The notes under the pieces are model-generated. The model had not been told where the DNA came from. It did not search any database and saw only the letters and a list, made by a program, of their open reading frames with translations. DNA of 64,000 nucleotides from Bacteroidota bacterium (lineage in GTDB: Bacteria; Bacteroidota; Bacteroidia; Chitinophagales; Chitinophagaceae): the NCBI GenBank assembly GCA_023417815.1, contig JAEZEI010000047.1, positions 11,287 through 75,286 of the forward strand. Direction: 5' to 3'. Both the position numbers and the translations under genes were made by a program. This document shows, piece after piece, positions 34,990 to 43,548 of the stretch (position 1 is the stretch's first letter; the number at the start of each line of letters is the position of its first letter).

Positions 34990-35604
34990 ATGGAACAGTT
35001 ACCAATCAGCTTTTACGAACGGGAGGATGTAGTTCTAATTGCAAGGGAACTCCTCGGTAAGATCGTTGAAACAAATATTGACGGAATAATTACCAGAGGA
35101 AGGATCGTTGAAACTGAGGCTTATGTAGCACACGTAGACAGGGCTTCCCATTCATTCAGGGGAAAGCGTACTTCCAGGAATGAACATATGTATTGTTCTC
35201 CCGGAACTTCGTACATCTATATCTGTTATGGTATGCATCAGATGTTAAATATAGTAACCAATAAAGCCGGGGTTCCGGATGCCGTTCTAATAAGGGCACT
35301 TGAGCCGCTTTCAGGAATTGAAGAGATGCTGAAAAGAACAGGGAAGCCTAAACTGGATAAAACCTTAACCAGGGGGCCCGGGAATGTCGGCAAAGCATTA
35401 GGGTTGAATAAAAAATATTCAGGACAACCTTTACTTGATCATATAAGGATCTATTCAGATGAAAATTACGATTTGTCTAACCAGAAAATCGGAATTAGCA
35501 AACGAATCGGTGTTGAAAGTGCAGGGAAAGATGCAGACCTTCCTTACCGATTTTTCATCAAGGGAAATCCTTACGTGAGCGGGTCCAGGATAAGTATTGT
35601 TTGA
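34990..35604 (+). CDS. DNA-3-methyladenine glycosylase (AAG/MPG type)
   Basis: Base-excision repair enzyme that removes 3-methyladenine and other alkylated purines. 204 residues, full size for the bacterial Aag/MPG family. The active-site motif RGRIVETEAYVAHVDRASHS contains the conserved TEAY, followed by FRGKRTSRNEHMYCSPGTSYIYICYGMHQMLNIVT and RGPGNVGKALG. It is divergent from the EI24 gene, with 75 bases between starts, and stops one base before the porP-like gene on the other strand. Confidence 0.95.
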   Translation: MEQLPISFYEREDVVLIARELLGKIVETNIDGIITRGRIVETEAYVAHVDRASHSFRGKRTSRNEHMYCSPGTSYIYICYGMHQMLNIVTNKAGVPDAVLIRALEPLSGIEEMLKRTGKPKLDKTLTRGPGNVGKALGLNKKYSGQPLLDHIRIYSDENYDLSNQKIGISKRIGVESAGKDADLPYRFFIKGNPYVSGSRISIV

Positions 35605-36606
35605 TCAGAATTTAGGGCAGGGAATACCTTTCACCTCTACCGGTCTTCTTACATAGATGAGGGAGATCTCCGATCCACCACGATTGCTGGTGGCAGCTTT
35701 AAGGCTACTTATGTTTACATCATAGCTTGCTCCAATCCGAAGCCCCGCAAACTCAAGACCGATATAAGGAATGATCGCATCATTGAAACGCATCCAGGAA
35801 CCAACATACACACTGGTAGGATTTTCAAAATCACCGTTTGCATTCAGTCCAACGGCGGCCCCAACAATAGTCTCGCTGGCCTTATTCTGCATCTGGTGAA
35901 TAGCCGAAGCACTTACTGAAACAACGTCGGTTAAAGGAAAGGTTCCTCCACCATGAATAGTGATCCTCCCGGTCAGGTACCAGTTCTTGTCTTTAAAGCT
36001 TACTTGTGGACGATTGATATGATACATTGAAGCCCCGAGGTAATAGTTGTTTGCACCGTTTGTAGAGCCCGAGAAAAGTAGGCCTGCGTTAACATCAATG
36101 TAACTCTGGTTAGTACCATTCGTCATGATATCGTTAGTGGTACCCGTGAATCCATTCTGCGTAAGCATATCCTCAAAAGTTAGCTTGGTAACATCGAGGG
36201 TCATGCTGCTATAGGTACCCTGGAATCCTGCACCTATGGTATTATAACCATTTTCATCAAGAGCCTTATGGTAGCTTAAAGACACAGAACCGTAATTAAG
36301 TTTAAGCTGGCTGTTGGCGCTTTTATCGGTTACCCCGCTAATACCCACACCGAACACATCTCCTTCCGGGATCCTGCTACGCAAAATTGGGAAGTCGAAT
36401 GATGCGCTTGAGGTTACATAGGCCTTCGGGATGGATGGCCATTGATCTCTGTGGTTGGCCGCAAGCCTCCATGTACCATCAAATTTACCTGTGAAGGCAG
36501 GATTGAGGGTTAAGGGGGAAGCAAAAAACTGGGAAAAATGCGGATCCTGTGCTGAAACATTCAGACAAATAAGGCTAGCTATAAGGAAAACGGGTAATTT
36601 TCTCAT
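35605..36606 (-). CDS. PorP/SprF family type IX secretion membrane protein
   Basis: Outer-membrane beta-barrel of the PorP/SprF family, used in T9SS for secretion or for anchoring SprB-like adhesins. 333 residues with a signal peptide (ending NVSAQ). Family hallmarks are DPHFSQFFASPLTLNPAFTGKFDGTWR at the start and FDFPILRSRIPEGDVFGVG, GYNTIGAGFQG and RIGASYDVNISSLKAATSNRGGSEISLIY near the end. I prefer the ATG at 36606, which gives a normal signal peptide; an earlier ATG at 36630 does not. Paralogs of this family are many in Bacteroidota, so I do not call it porP itself. No paired large adhesin adjoins it. Confidence 0.92.
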   Translation of the reverse strand: MRKLPVFLIASLICLNVSAQDPHFSQFFASPLTLNPAFTGKFDGTWRLAANHRDQWPSIPKAYVTSSASFDFPILRSRIPEGDVFGVGISGVTDKSANSQLKLNYGSVSLSYHKALDENGYNTIGAGFQGTYSSMTLDVTKLTFEDMLTQNGFTGTTNDIMTNGTNQSYIDVNAGLLFSGSTNGANNYYLGASMYHINRPQVSFKDKNWYLTGRITIHGGGTFPLTDVVSVSASAIHQMQNKASETIVGAAVGLNANGDFENPTSVYVGSWMRFNDAIIPYIGLEFAGLRIGASYDVNISSLKAATSNRGGSEISLIYVRRPVEVKGIPCPKF

Positions 36607-36685
36607 TGAGGTATGATTACAGTCGAACAATAAAGATAAGATTTTGCACTTAAATGCTGCACTTCATTTCAGGAATATTGAGCGG

Positions 36686-37336
36686 CTAATTCTGGATCTT
36701 TGAGCCATAAGCGAGGTCGCCGGCATCACCCAAACCTGGAACTATATATCCCTTGGCTGTTAACTCGTCGTCAATATCTCCGCACCAGATGGTAGCAAGT
36801 GGTTCCGCCCTTCTAACATATTCAATACCAACGGTACACGCAATCGCGCAAACCACATGAAGTTCCTTAATATCCCCTTCCCGACGCAAGTATTCGATAG
36901 ATTTTACAAGGGATGCTCCCGTGGCCAACATAGGATCGCTGAGGATCACGACCCTCCCGTCTATTTCCGGGCAACTCATATATTCTAGCCTGATTTCAAA
37001 GCTTCCATCTGAATGATGTTTCCGATATGCGCTCAAAAATGCATTGTCTGCCTTATCAAAATAATTAAGCAGGCCATTATGCATTCCCAGGCCCGCCCTT
37101 AAAATCGTAGCCAAAACGGGCTGGTCCTTTAAAACCTTACAGGATGCCACCCCCATAGGAGTAGTAATTTCACTCTCCAGCATTTCGAGATTTTTACTGA
37201 TCTCATAACCGATGACTTCTGCTATACGCTCCAGATTCCTGCGGAATCGCATCCTGTCTTTCTGAACCTCTATATCTCTTAGCTCACTTACCCAGTTGCT
37301 GACAAGTGAATGCTGCTGGCTTAAATTCTTTACCAT
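36686..37336 (-). CDS. upp: Uracil phosphoribosyltransferase
   Basis: Pyrimidine salvage enzyme: uracil + PRPP to UMP + PPi. 216 residues from MVKNLSQQHSLVS. The PRPP-binding motif VILSDPMLATGAS and the uracil-binding GYIVPGLGDAGDLAYG, together with ILRAGLGMHNGLL, are canonical. I prefer the ATG at 37336; the ATG at 37360 adds eight residues without family support. It stands alone between the porP-like gene and a divergent small lipoprotein gene, with 112 bases upstream. Confidence 0.95.
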   Translation of the reverse strand: MVKNLSQQHSLVSNWVSELRDIEVQKDRMRFRRNLERIAEVIGYEISKNLEMLESEITTPMGVASCKVLKDQPVLATILRAGLGMHNGLLNYFDKADNAFLSAYRKHHSDGSFEIRLEYMSCPEIDGRVVILSDPMLATGASLVKSIEYLRREGDIKELHVVCAIACTVGIEYVRRAEPLATIWCGDIDDELTAKGYIVPGLGDAGDLAYGSKIQN

Positions 37337-37448
37337 CTTATATTGATTAGGGAAGTGCAAATAAAACTATAATCCTTTTATTACGGTTCAATCGAGTATA
37401 TATTTTGGCCGGGAAGTGTGTAAATTCATCCTGTAAAAACCTTGACCG

Positions 37449-37859
37449 ATGCGAAACCTGACCCTCATCCTCTTTTTATCTTTCTTCCTTTTTTCCTGTT
37501 CAAATGAGAAACAGTATGAAATTAAGGGAGATAAGTACGAAAAGACCAAAGCCTCTTTGGAAGAGATTGAAAGGAAAGACCCAAAGCGGTTTCTAACCGT
37601 GACAGGGGGAAGTAAAAAGAACCTGCTTAAGCAAACAGTCATAAGAGGGAAAATTACCAACAATGCAACGTCTGTAAGTTACAAGGATATAGCCGTCAAA
37701 CTCCGTTTTTATAGTAAAACCGGTGCCTTGCTGGAAGAGGACGAAGAAACTATTTTTGAAACGATTCATCCGGGCAATACCGAAGAATTCAAGACTAAAT
37801 ATTTTGCTCCAAAAGGAACAGATAGTGTTTCACTCACTGTTATAGGCGCTAAGTATTGA
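37449..37859 (+). CDS. Small lipoprotein with an Ig-like single domain, function unknown
   Basis: 136 residues. The signal peptide ends in lipobox LFSC (Cys17). The body (residues 55-136) contains TVIRGKITNNATSVSYKDIAVKLRFYSKTGALLEEDEETIFETIHPGNTEEFKTKYF, which resembles the FxLYD-like or other periplasmic beta-sandwich domains that hold non-covalent complexes together. The 3' end overlaps adenine deaminase (opposite strand) by 11 bases. No catalytic residues are evident. Confidence 0.72.
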   Translation: MRNLTLILFLSFFLFSCSNEKQYEIKGDKYEKTKASLEEIERKDPKRFLTVTGGSKKNLLKQTVIRGKITNNATSVSYKDIAVKLRFYSKTGALLEEDEETIFETIHPGNTEEFKTKYFAPKGTDSVSLTVIGAKY

Positions 37860-39477
37860 TAAGACTAAAGGTATCTACATCAAACAATCCCTTATCACTG
37901 AGTTTAAGATGAGGTATAACAAGCAGCGCCATAAAGGAAAGGCTCATGAAGGGTGCTGATAATTTTGAACCCAGGATTTGCTTAACAAACCGGTCAATCA
38001 TTATGTACTTATCTGCTATTGAATAACCATCCTCTGTGCTCATTAATCCGGCAACCGGCAAACCCACAAACATTTGCTCTCCTGCCCCCACGGCGCTTAT
38101 ACCCCCCTTCTCCCTAATGATAAGATTCACCGCCTGCGACAGGTCCTCGTCATTTGTTCCTACAGCCACGATATTATGGCTGTCGTGCGCCACAGAAGAT
38201 GCTATCGCCCCTTTCTTTAGACCGAAATTTTTAATGAAAGCCACTGCAGGAGCGGCATTGTTATACCGATTGATGACACAGATCTTCAAAATATCATTTC
38301 CGGTATCAGGAATAATATTTCCCTCTTCTTTCAGGGGTTCAAATGAGGTTTTTCCTGTAATAAGTTGACCATTGTTAACGACAATGGCAGTTCTGTGATC
38401 CAACTTTGTTTGTAATAGATCAGGAGTTATCTCATTGCAATTGAAATTATTTATCGCTTTTACATCTACAGGTTCAATCAGGGAATTTCCATCTTCTGCA
38501 ACGAGGGTTCCATTAATATAGGTCTCTATTGCTATAAAGTCTGCAAGGTCTTTCACCACAATAAAATCGGCTTTATCTCCAACGTGCAATGTGCCAACAT
38601 CCAGGTGGTAATGCAGGACCGGGTTGATACATGCTGCTTCCAAAACCTTAAATACATCAACCCCGTAACTTACTGCGCGCGCGCACAACTGGTTAATGTG
38701 TCCTTCAGCAAGACTGTCGGGATGTTTATCGTCGCTGCAGAACATCATATTTCGATAATGTTCGTGCATCAGCATGATGAGTGCATCAAAATTCTTTGCA
38801 GCACTGCCTTCTCTAATAAGGATCTTCATTCCATGCTTAAGTTTATCAATCGCCTCATCTTCTGACACACATTCATGATCGGTACTAATTCCTGCTGCAA
38901 TATATCTTGATGCATCTTCACCTCTTAAGCCTGGTGCATGACCATCAATGGGTTTTCCGGCCATCTTTGCATGTGTAATCTTCAGTAATACTTCACTGTC
39001 CCCAGACAATACTCCTGGATAATTCATCAATTCACTCAAATAATGTATGTCGGGATCCTGCATTAATTCTTTGATCTCATCCGGGGTTATTTCCGCTCCT
39101 GCTGTTTCAAATTTTGTTGCCGGAACACAGGATGGGGCTCCAAAGAAAAATTTAAAAGGAACGGTTTTACCGTTGGCGATCATGAATCTGATTCCCTCCA
39201 GACCACAAACATTGGCTATCTCATGTGGGTCGCTTACAGTTGCAACAGTGCCATGAACAACTGCAAGTCTTGCAAATTCTGAAGGAACCAGCATTGAACT
39301 TTCAATATGAACGTGACTGTCAATGAAGCCGGGCATGATAAAAGGAATTGCATCAGCTGGTTCCGTATCGAGAGGTGTTATGGATGCGATTCTTTTTCCT
39401 TCTACAAGTACTTCACCATAAAAAATATTTCTACCGGCAATATCAACGATGTATCCTTTTCTTGTAAAGCTTCCCAT
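37849..39477 (-). CDS. ade: Adenine deaminase (Ade family)
   Basis: Metal-dependent amidohydrolase converting adenine to hypoxanthine + ammonia. 542 residues. IPFIMPGFIDSHVHIESSMLVPSEFARL is the metal-binding N-terminal motif of the Ade family, and GKPIDGHAPGLRG, CSDDKHPDSLAEGHIN and VAHDSHNIVAVGTND follow in order. It is a different family from the human-type adenosine deaminase fold. An exact -7 box (TACATTTG) lies upstream at 39504-39511. It works alongside upp and amn in nucleobase salvage. Confidence 0.94.
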   Translation of the reverse strand: MGSFTRKGYIVDIAGRNIFYGEVLVEGKRIASITPLDTEPADAIPFIMPGFIDSHVHIESSMLVPSEFARLAVVHGTVATVSDPHEIANVCGLEGIRFMIANGKTVPFKFFFGAPSCVPATKFETAGAEITPDEIKELMQDPDIHYLSELMNYPGVLSGDSEVLLKITHAKMAGKPIDGHAPGLRGEDASRYIAAGISTDHECVSEDEAIDKLKHGMKILIREGSAAKNFDALIMLMHEHYRNMMFCSDDKHPDSLAEGHINQLCARAVSYGVDVFKVLEAACINPVLHYHLDVGTLHVGDKADFIVVKDLADFIAIETYINGTLVAEDGNSLIEPVDVKAINNFNCNEITPDLLQTKLDHRTAIVVNNGQLITGKTSFEPLKEEGNIIPDTGNDILKICVINRYNNAAPAVAFIKNFGLKKGAIASSVAHDSHNIVAVGTNDEDLSQAVNLIIREKGGISAVGAGEQMFVGLPVAGLMSTEDGYSIADKYIMIDRFVKQILGSKLSAPFMSLSFMALLVIPHLKLSDKGLFDVDTFSLINT

Positions 39478-39503
39478 AAAAGCAGTGTTTGTATATTCGT
39501 GCC

Positions 39504-39511
39504 CAAATGTA
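39504..39511 (-). promoter_or_regulatory. ade -7 promoter box
   Basis: TACATTTG on the minus strand, matching TAnnTTTG, 27 bases before the ade start codon. No clear -33 box. Confidence 0.55.
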
Positions 39512-39565
39512 CACTATCCGGGTTTGTACCTGAACCCTAAAATCCGGCTGCGAAAATTAATCATA

Positions 39566-40222
39566 ATGCCTTTGCTTCCATCAGCCTCCATATTCATAAA
39601 CAAAATGATCTTTTTGCGAAGGTCATTTGGAAAAAAACCATTCAGATTGCTGGATGTAGGAGCCGGAAATCATTCAGCTACAAAAATTACAAGGGTATTC
39701 CCCCGATGTGAATATCATGGATTGGACCTTGACAGAAGTTATAACAATAGCGAATCGGATTTCGCTTTAATGCAGGAATTTTACGAGCTGGATCTTACGA
39801 AACTGGATTATTCGATACTACCTGATGATTATTTTGACGGGATTTGGATGGTTCATGTGATCGAGCATCTTCATAATGGAGAAGAGGTGCTTCAAAGCCT
39901 TCTTCCTAAACTTAAAAAAGGCGGATATATCTACCTTGAATATCCCGGAAAGCGTAGCCTAAGTCTTCCTTCAATGTATGGAACGCTTAATTTCAAAGAT
40001 GACCCCACACACGTTAAGGTTTACGACCATCGTTCTTTGTCTAAACTGTTAGGAAATTACGGTTGCGTTACCCTTTCTCAGGGAACCCGTAGAAATATTT
40101 GGTTTATGGCAGCTATGCCTTTCAGGATAATTTTTTCCTTATTAAAAGGAAAAAAAGTACAGGGAAATATTTTCTGGGATATAACCGGCTTTGCAGAATA
40201 TATCTGGGTTAAGAAAAAATGA
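39566..40222 (+). CDS. Class I SAM-dependent methyltransferase
   Basis: 218 residues. The SAM-binding motif I is FRLLDVGAGNHSATKI (residues 26-41), followed by YHGLDLDRSY, and the catalytic-side motif DGIWMVHVIEHLHNGEEVLQSLLPKLKKGGYIYLEYPGKR. The C-terminal part (FRIIFSLLKGKKVQGNIFWDITGFAEYIW) is hydrophobic and may hold the acceptor. I use the ATG at 39566; the open frame further upstream is not supported. The acceptor (small molecule, lipid or sugar) is not clear from sequence. It ends two bases before trmD on the opposite strand. Confidence 0.82.
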   Translation: MPLLPSASIFINKMIFLRRSFGKKPFRLLDVGAGNHSATKITRVFPRCEYHGLDLDRSYNNSESDFALMQEFYELDLTKLDYSILPDDYFDGIWMVHVIEHLHNGEEVLQSLLPKLKKGGYIYLEYPGKRSLSLPSMYGTLNFKDDPTHVKVYDHRSLSKLLGNYGCVTLSQGTRRNIWFMAAMPFRIIFSLLKGKKVQGNIFWDITGFAEYIWVKKK

Positions 40223-40223
40223 T

Positions 40224-40904
40224 TCAGTCTTTTAGCAAGTCAGGCCGTCGTTCAGCTGTGCGCTGAACTGCCTGTTCGTGCCGCCATTCTTCAATGAGTT
40301 TATGGTTTCCGCTTTTTAATACTTCCGGAATTCCCCAGCCGCGAAAAATTTCCGGCCTGGTATACACAGGTGGTGCAAGTAAATTATCCTGGAAGGAATC
40401 ACTTAAAGCAGAAGTTTCATCATTCAACACCCCGGGGATTAGTCTACCGACGGCATCGGCCAGAACTGCTGCTGCAAGTTCACCTCCACTTAGTACATAA
40501 TCTCCAATTGATATTTCCCTGGTTACAAAATGATCACGAACTCTTTGATCAATGCCTTTATAATGCCCGCAGATCAGCATTAAATTATTCTTCAACGAAA
40601 GGGCATTAGCGATCTTTTGATCCAGTGTTTCACCATCAGGGGTAAGGTAGATCACTTCATCATATGTTCTTTGATTCAGTAAAAACTCAATGGCATTTAC
40701 TAGAGGTTCGGGCATTAATACCATACCGGCTCCTCCGCCGAATGGATAATCATCCACCTGTGCCCTGGCATAGGTTGTGTAATCCCGCAAATTCACAACA
40801 TTAATTTCGAGAAGTCCTCTATCTCTTGCACGTTTAATAATGCTGTGCGAGAATGGTCCTTCCAATAATCCCGGAACCACAGTTATGATATCAATTCTCA
40901 CCAT
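40224..40904 (-). CDS. trmD: tRNA (guanine(37)-N1)-methyltransferase
   Basis: SPOUT-class methyltransferase that makes m1G37 in tRNAs reading CNN codons, preventing frameshifts. 226 residues. The trefoil-knot motifs FGGGAGMVLMPEPLVNAI, LICGHYKGIDQRV and IGDYVLSGGELAAAVL are present, and the C-terminus (RPEIFRGWGIPEVLKSGNHKLIEEWR) is typical. It overlaps the 3' end of the S4-domain gene by 14 bases, so the two are co-transcribed. Confidence 0.97.
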   Translation of the reverse strand: MVRIDIITVVPGLLEGPFSHSIIKRARDRGLLEINVVNLRDYTTYARAQVDDYPFGGGAGMVLMPEPLVNAIEFLLNQRTYDEVIYLTPDGETLDQKIANALSLKNNLMLICGHYKGIDQRVRDHFVTREISIGDYVLSGGELAAAVLADAVGRLIPGVLNDETSALSDSFQDNLLAPPVYTRPEIFRGWGIPEVLKSGNHKLIEEWRHEQAVQRTAERRPDLLKD

Positions 40905-41292
40905 TTTCTTCTTCGTTCATGAATTTGTCCAGGTCACGTAACTGCTTCTTGGTTGGCCTTCCAACCTTACTAAGTCGTTTCCCGGTGTGAAACGCTGATC
41001 CCTGGAAATTTAATTTTTCAATCTCAGTTGCAGGAGTAATATCAAGATAAAATTTTATCGCTTCAGAATATTGCACCCTGTTATAAAGCAGGCCGGTAAC
41101 TTTGATCAGCCATTTTTTGTTTTCAGTTTTAACCTCATATTCATCGTTTAAAGCTACATTTCTTGAAGCTTTGGCAGAAGCACCCTTGAATTTCACCTTG
41201 CCTTTTTCACAAGCTTCTGAGGCTAATGCCCTTGTTTTGAAAAGCCTTATCGCCCAAAGATATTTGTCAAGTCGGAGACGCTCCTTTTCCAT
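40891..41292 (-). CDS. S4 domain RNA-binding protein, Hsp15 (HslR)-like
   Basis: 133 residues with an N-terminal S4 domain (LRLDKYLWAIRLFKTRALASEACEKGKVKFKG). The Hsp15/HslR family rescues stalled 50S subunits in E. coli by binding nascent-chain tRNA complexes. The C-terminus is rich in lysine and acidic residues (EEENGEN). It is co-transcribed with trmD, which fits a ribosome or tRNA role. An exact -7 box ends four bases before its start codon. Confidence 0.88.
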   Translation of the reverse strand: MEKERLRLDKYLWAIRLFKTRALASEACEKGKVKFKGASAKASRNVALNDEYEVKTENKKWLIKVTGLLYNRVQYSEAIKFYLDITPATEIEKLNFQGSAFHTGKRLSKVGRPTKKQLRDLDKFMNEEENGEN

Positions 41293-41296
41293 TCTC

Positions 41297-41304
41297 CAAA
41301 ATTA
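41297..41304 (-). promoter_or_regulatory. -7 promoter box of the S4/trmD operon
   Basis: TAATTTTG on the minus strand (TAnnTTTG), only four bases before the start codon at 41292. Transcription would begin close to or at the ATG, giving a leaderless message. Confidence 0.6.
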
Positions 41305-41324
41305 AGCACGACGGGGCACCGTTC

Positions 41325-41347
41325 TGCCCTTTTTTAAAAGGGGCAGG
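41325..41347. repeat. Inverted repeat in the S4/S9 divergent intergenic region
   Basis: CTGCCCTTTT / AAAAGGGGCAG with a two-base centre, ten paired bases and one bulged G. No T-run follows on either strand, so it is not a good terminator. It lies between divergent genes and could be an operator. Confidence 0.4.
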
Positions 41348-41382
41348 CCGGAATCATTATTTTTACCTGTAAAACCATAAGT

Positions 41383-43548
41383 ATGTTATTCATTCGCAGA
41401 ATACTGATCGTAATTTTTCTTTTCCCGGCCGCTTCCGTATCCGGGCAAAACATAAACTGGACAGCAGATGGTACCGGTTATGTTTCTTTTAAAGGGGGAG
41501 CTATAGTGAAAACTGATCCGGCAAATTTGCAGGAAACAGTTATTGTAACAACATCCCAGCTCACGCCTGCTGGAAGCAGCACGTCTCTTAAGCCCCAAAG
41601 TTTTTCATATAGCAATGATCAGTCAAAGCTCTTATTATTCACCAATACACAAAAAGTCTGGAGATATAATACACGGGGAGATTACTGGGTGCTGCAACCC
41701 TCTACAAACAGCCTGAGGCAACTGGGTAAGGGTTTGACACCTCAAAGCCTGATGTTTGCAAAGTTTTCTCCTGATGGTCGCTATGTTGCTTATGTAAGTG
41801 ATCATAATATTTATGTAGAAGAGGTTTCGAGTGGCCAGATAAGGAGAATGACAAATGATGGGTCACGAAAGATGATAAATGGAACCTTTGATTGGGTTTA
41901 TGAAGAGGAGTTTGATCTGCGTGATGGTTTTCGGTGGAGCCCGGACGGAACGCAGATCGCTTTCTGGCAGGTTGATGCTACAGGCACCAGGGATTATTAC
42001 ATGCTGAACACTACCGATTCGGTTTATTCAAGGGTAATCCCGGTAGAATATCCAAAAGTTGGCCAGCCACCTTCTCCAGCCAGGATCGGGGTGGTTAATC
42101 TTAATAATGGCTTCATACGCTGGATGCAGCTTGATGGAGATCCAGCACAACATTATATAACCCGGATGGAATGGGGAGGAAAGGGCGAACTGGTGATCCA
42201 GCAACTGGATCGCCGGCAGCAGGAGAGCAGGCTGATTTTTGCAGACGCAAACTCAGGAACTTCCCGAACTTTCTGGGCTGAGCATGATAATGCCTGGGTT
42301 GATCTGAACCAGGGAGATGTTCCGGGGTTTAACTGGGTAAATAAAGGGCAGGAGTTGATCTGGGTAAGTGAAAAAGATGGGTGGAGACATATTTACAGGA
42401 TTAGCAGGGATGGGAAAACAATTAATCTGATTACGCCCGGGAATTATGACATTGGCTCTATTAAGGCTATTGATGAAAAGAATGGATTTATATATTTCAA
42501 TGCCTCACCCCAGAACGCTACGCAAAACTATTTGTATAGGGTTAGAATTAATCCTGGTAAAAAAACAGAGGCGGAAATGGTAACTCCATCGGGGCTCAAT
42601 GGATATCATAATTACCAGGTAGAGCCTGGCGGCCGGATGGCGTACCATACTTTTTCAAGTCATTCCACCATACCTGCAAGAGAATTTGTTAGCCTGCCGG
42701 ATCATAAACCACTAAATAAACAGAATTCAATTGCATCAACCTTAAAGCAGGTGGAAGGTCATGGTGTCGAGTATTTGCAGGTAACCACTGATGATAATAT
42801 AATGCTGGATGCCTGGATAAATAAGCCACTCAATTTTGATCCGAATAAAAAGTATCCTGTGGTTTTTTACATTTATGGGGAGGCGGCAGCATCTACCGTG
42901 AATGACCAATATGGCAACCATTCAAATTTCCTTTATGCAGGAGATATGCGAGCAGATGGTTACATCCAGGTCAGCATCGATAACCGTGGGACACCATCAT
43001 TAAAAGGTGCAGGCTGGCGAAAATCGATCTACGGAAGGAATGGTCAGCTTAATATCCAGGATTTTGCGGCGGGTGCAAAAAAGATCCTTGAAAGGAATTA
43101 TATGGATAAAAATCGTGTAGCCGTTTGGGGATGGAGTGGTGGAGGAACTTCCACCTTGCACCTCCTTTTTAGATATCCGGAGCTTTTTAAGACCGGGATT
43201 GCTATAGCACCGGTTACGAATCTCCTTTATTACGATAACATCTATACCGAAAGATATATGGGGCTTCCTGAAGATAACATGCAGAATTATATTGCGGGTT
43301 CTGCCATTACTCACGCAAAGAACCTTAAAGGAAATTTATTGCTTATCCACGGAACCGGGGATGATAACGTTCATTACAGCAATACGGAAGCCCTGGTAAA
43401 TGAACTCGTAAAGCATGGCAAGCAATTCCGGATGATGGCCTATCCAAACCGTACACATGGTATTAGTGAAGGAGAAGGAACCTTTGAACATCTTTCCGCC
43501 CTTTACACCGATTATCTGAAACAATACTGCCCTCCAGGACCCAGGTAA
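41383..43548 (+). CDS. S9 family prolyl oligopeptidase (dipeptidyl peptidase IV-like)
   Basis: Exported serine peptidase of 721 residues. A signal peptide ends SVSGQ. The N-terminal beta-propeller (DPP IV N-terminal region, about residues 60-460) contains KFSPDGRYVAYVSDHNIYVEE and FDWVYEEEFDLRDGFRWSPDG, with an EE pair typical of DPP IV that positions the substrate amino terminus. The catalytic domain has GWSGGG (Ser), HGTGDDNVH (Asp) and NRTHGIS (His). It likely removes dipeptides from N-termini in the periplasm. It stops flush with the aminotransferase gene on the other strand. Confidence 0.94.
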   Translation: MLFIRRILIVIFLFPAASVSGQNINWTADGTGYVSFKGGAIVKTDPANLQETVIVTTSQLTPAGSSTSLKPQSFSYSNDQSKLLLFTNTQKVWRYNTRGDYWVLQPSTNSLRQLGKGLTPQSLMFAKFSPDGRYVAYVSDHNIYVEEVSSGQIRRMTNDGSRKMINGTFDWVYEEEFDLRDGFRWSPDGTQIAFWQVDATGTRDYYMLNTTDSVYSRVIPVEYPKVGQPPSPARIGVVNLNNGFIRWMQLDGDPAQHYITRMEWGGKGELVIQQLDRRQQESRLIFADANSGTSRTFWAEHDNAWVDLNQGDVPGFNWVNKGQELIWVSEKDGWRHIYRISRDGKTINLITPGNYDIGSIKAIDEKNGFIYFNASPQNATQNYLYRVRINPGKKTEAEMVTPSGLNGYHNYQVEPGGRMAYHTFSSHSTIPAREFVSLPDHKPLNKQNSIASTLKQVEGHGVEYLQVTTDDNIMLDAWINKPLNFDPNKKYPVVFYIYGEAAASTVNDQYGNHSNFLYAGDMRADGYIQVSIDNRGTPSLKGAGWRKSIYGRNGQLNIQDFAAGAKKILERNYMDKNRVAVWGWSGGGTSTLHLLFRYPELFKTGIAIAPVTNLLYYDNIYTERYMGLPEDNMQNYIAGSAITHAKNLKGNLLLIHGTGDDNVHYSNTEALVNELVKHGKQFRMMAYPNRTHGISEGEGTFEHLSALYTDYLKQYCPPGPR

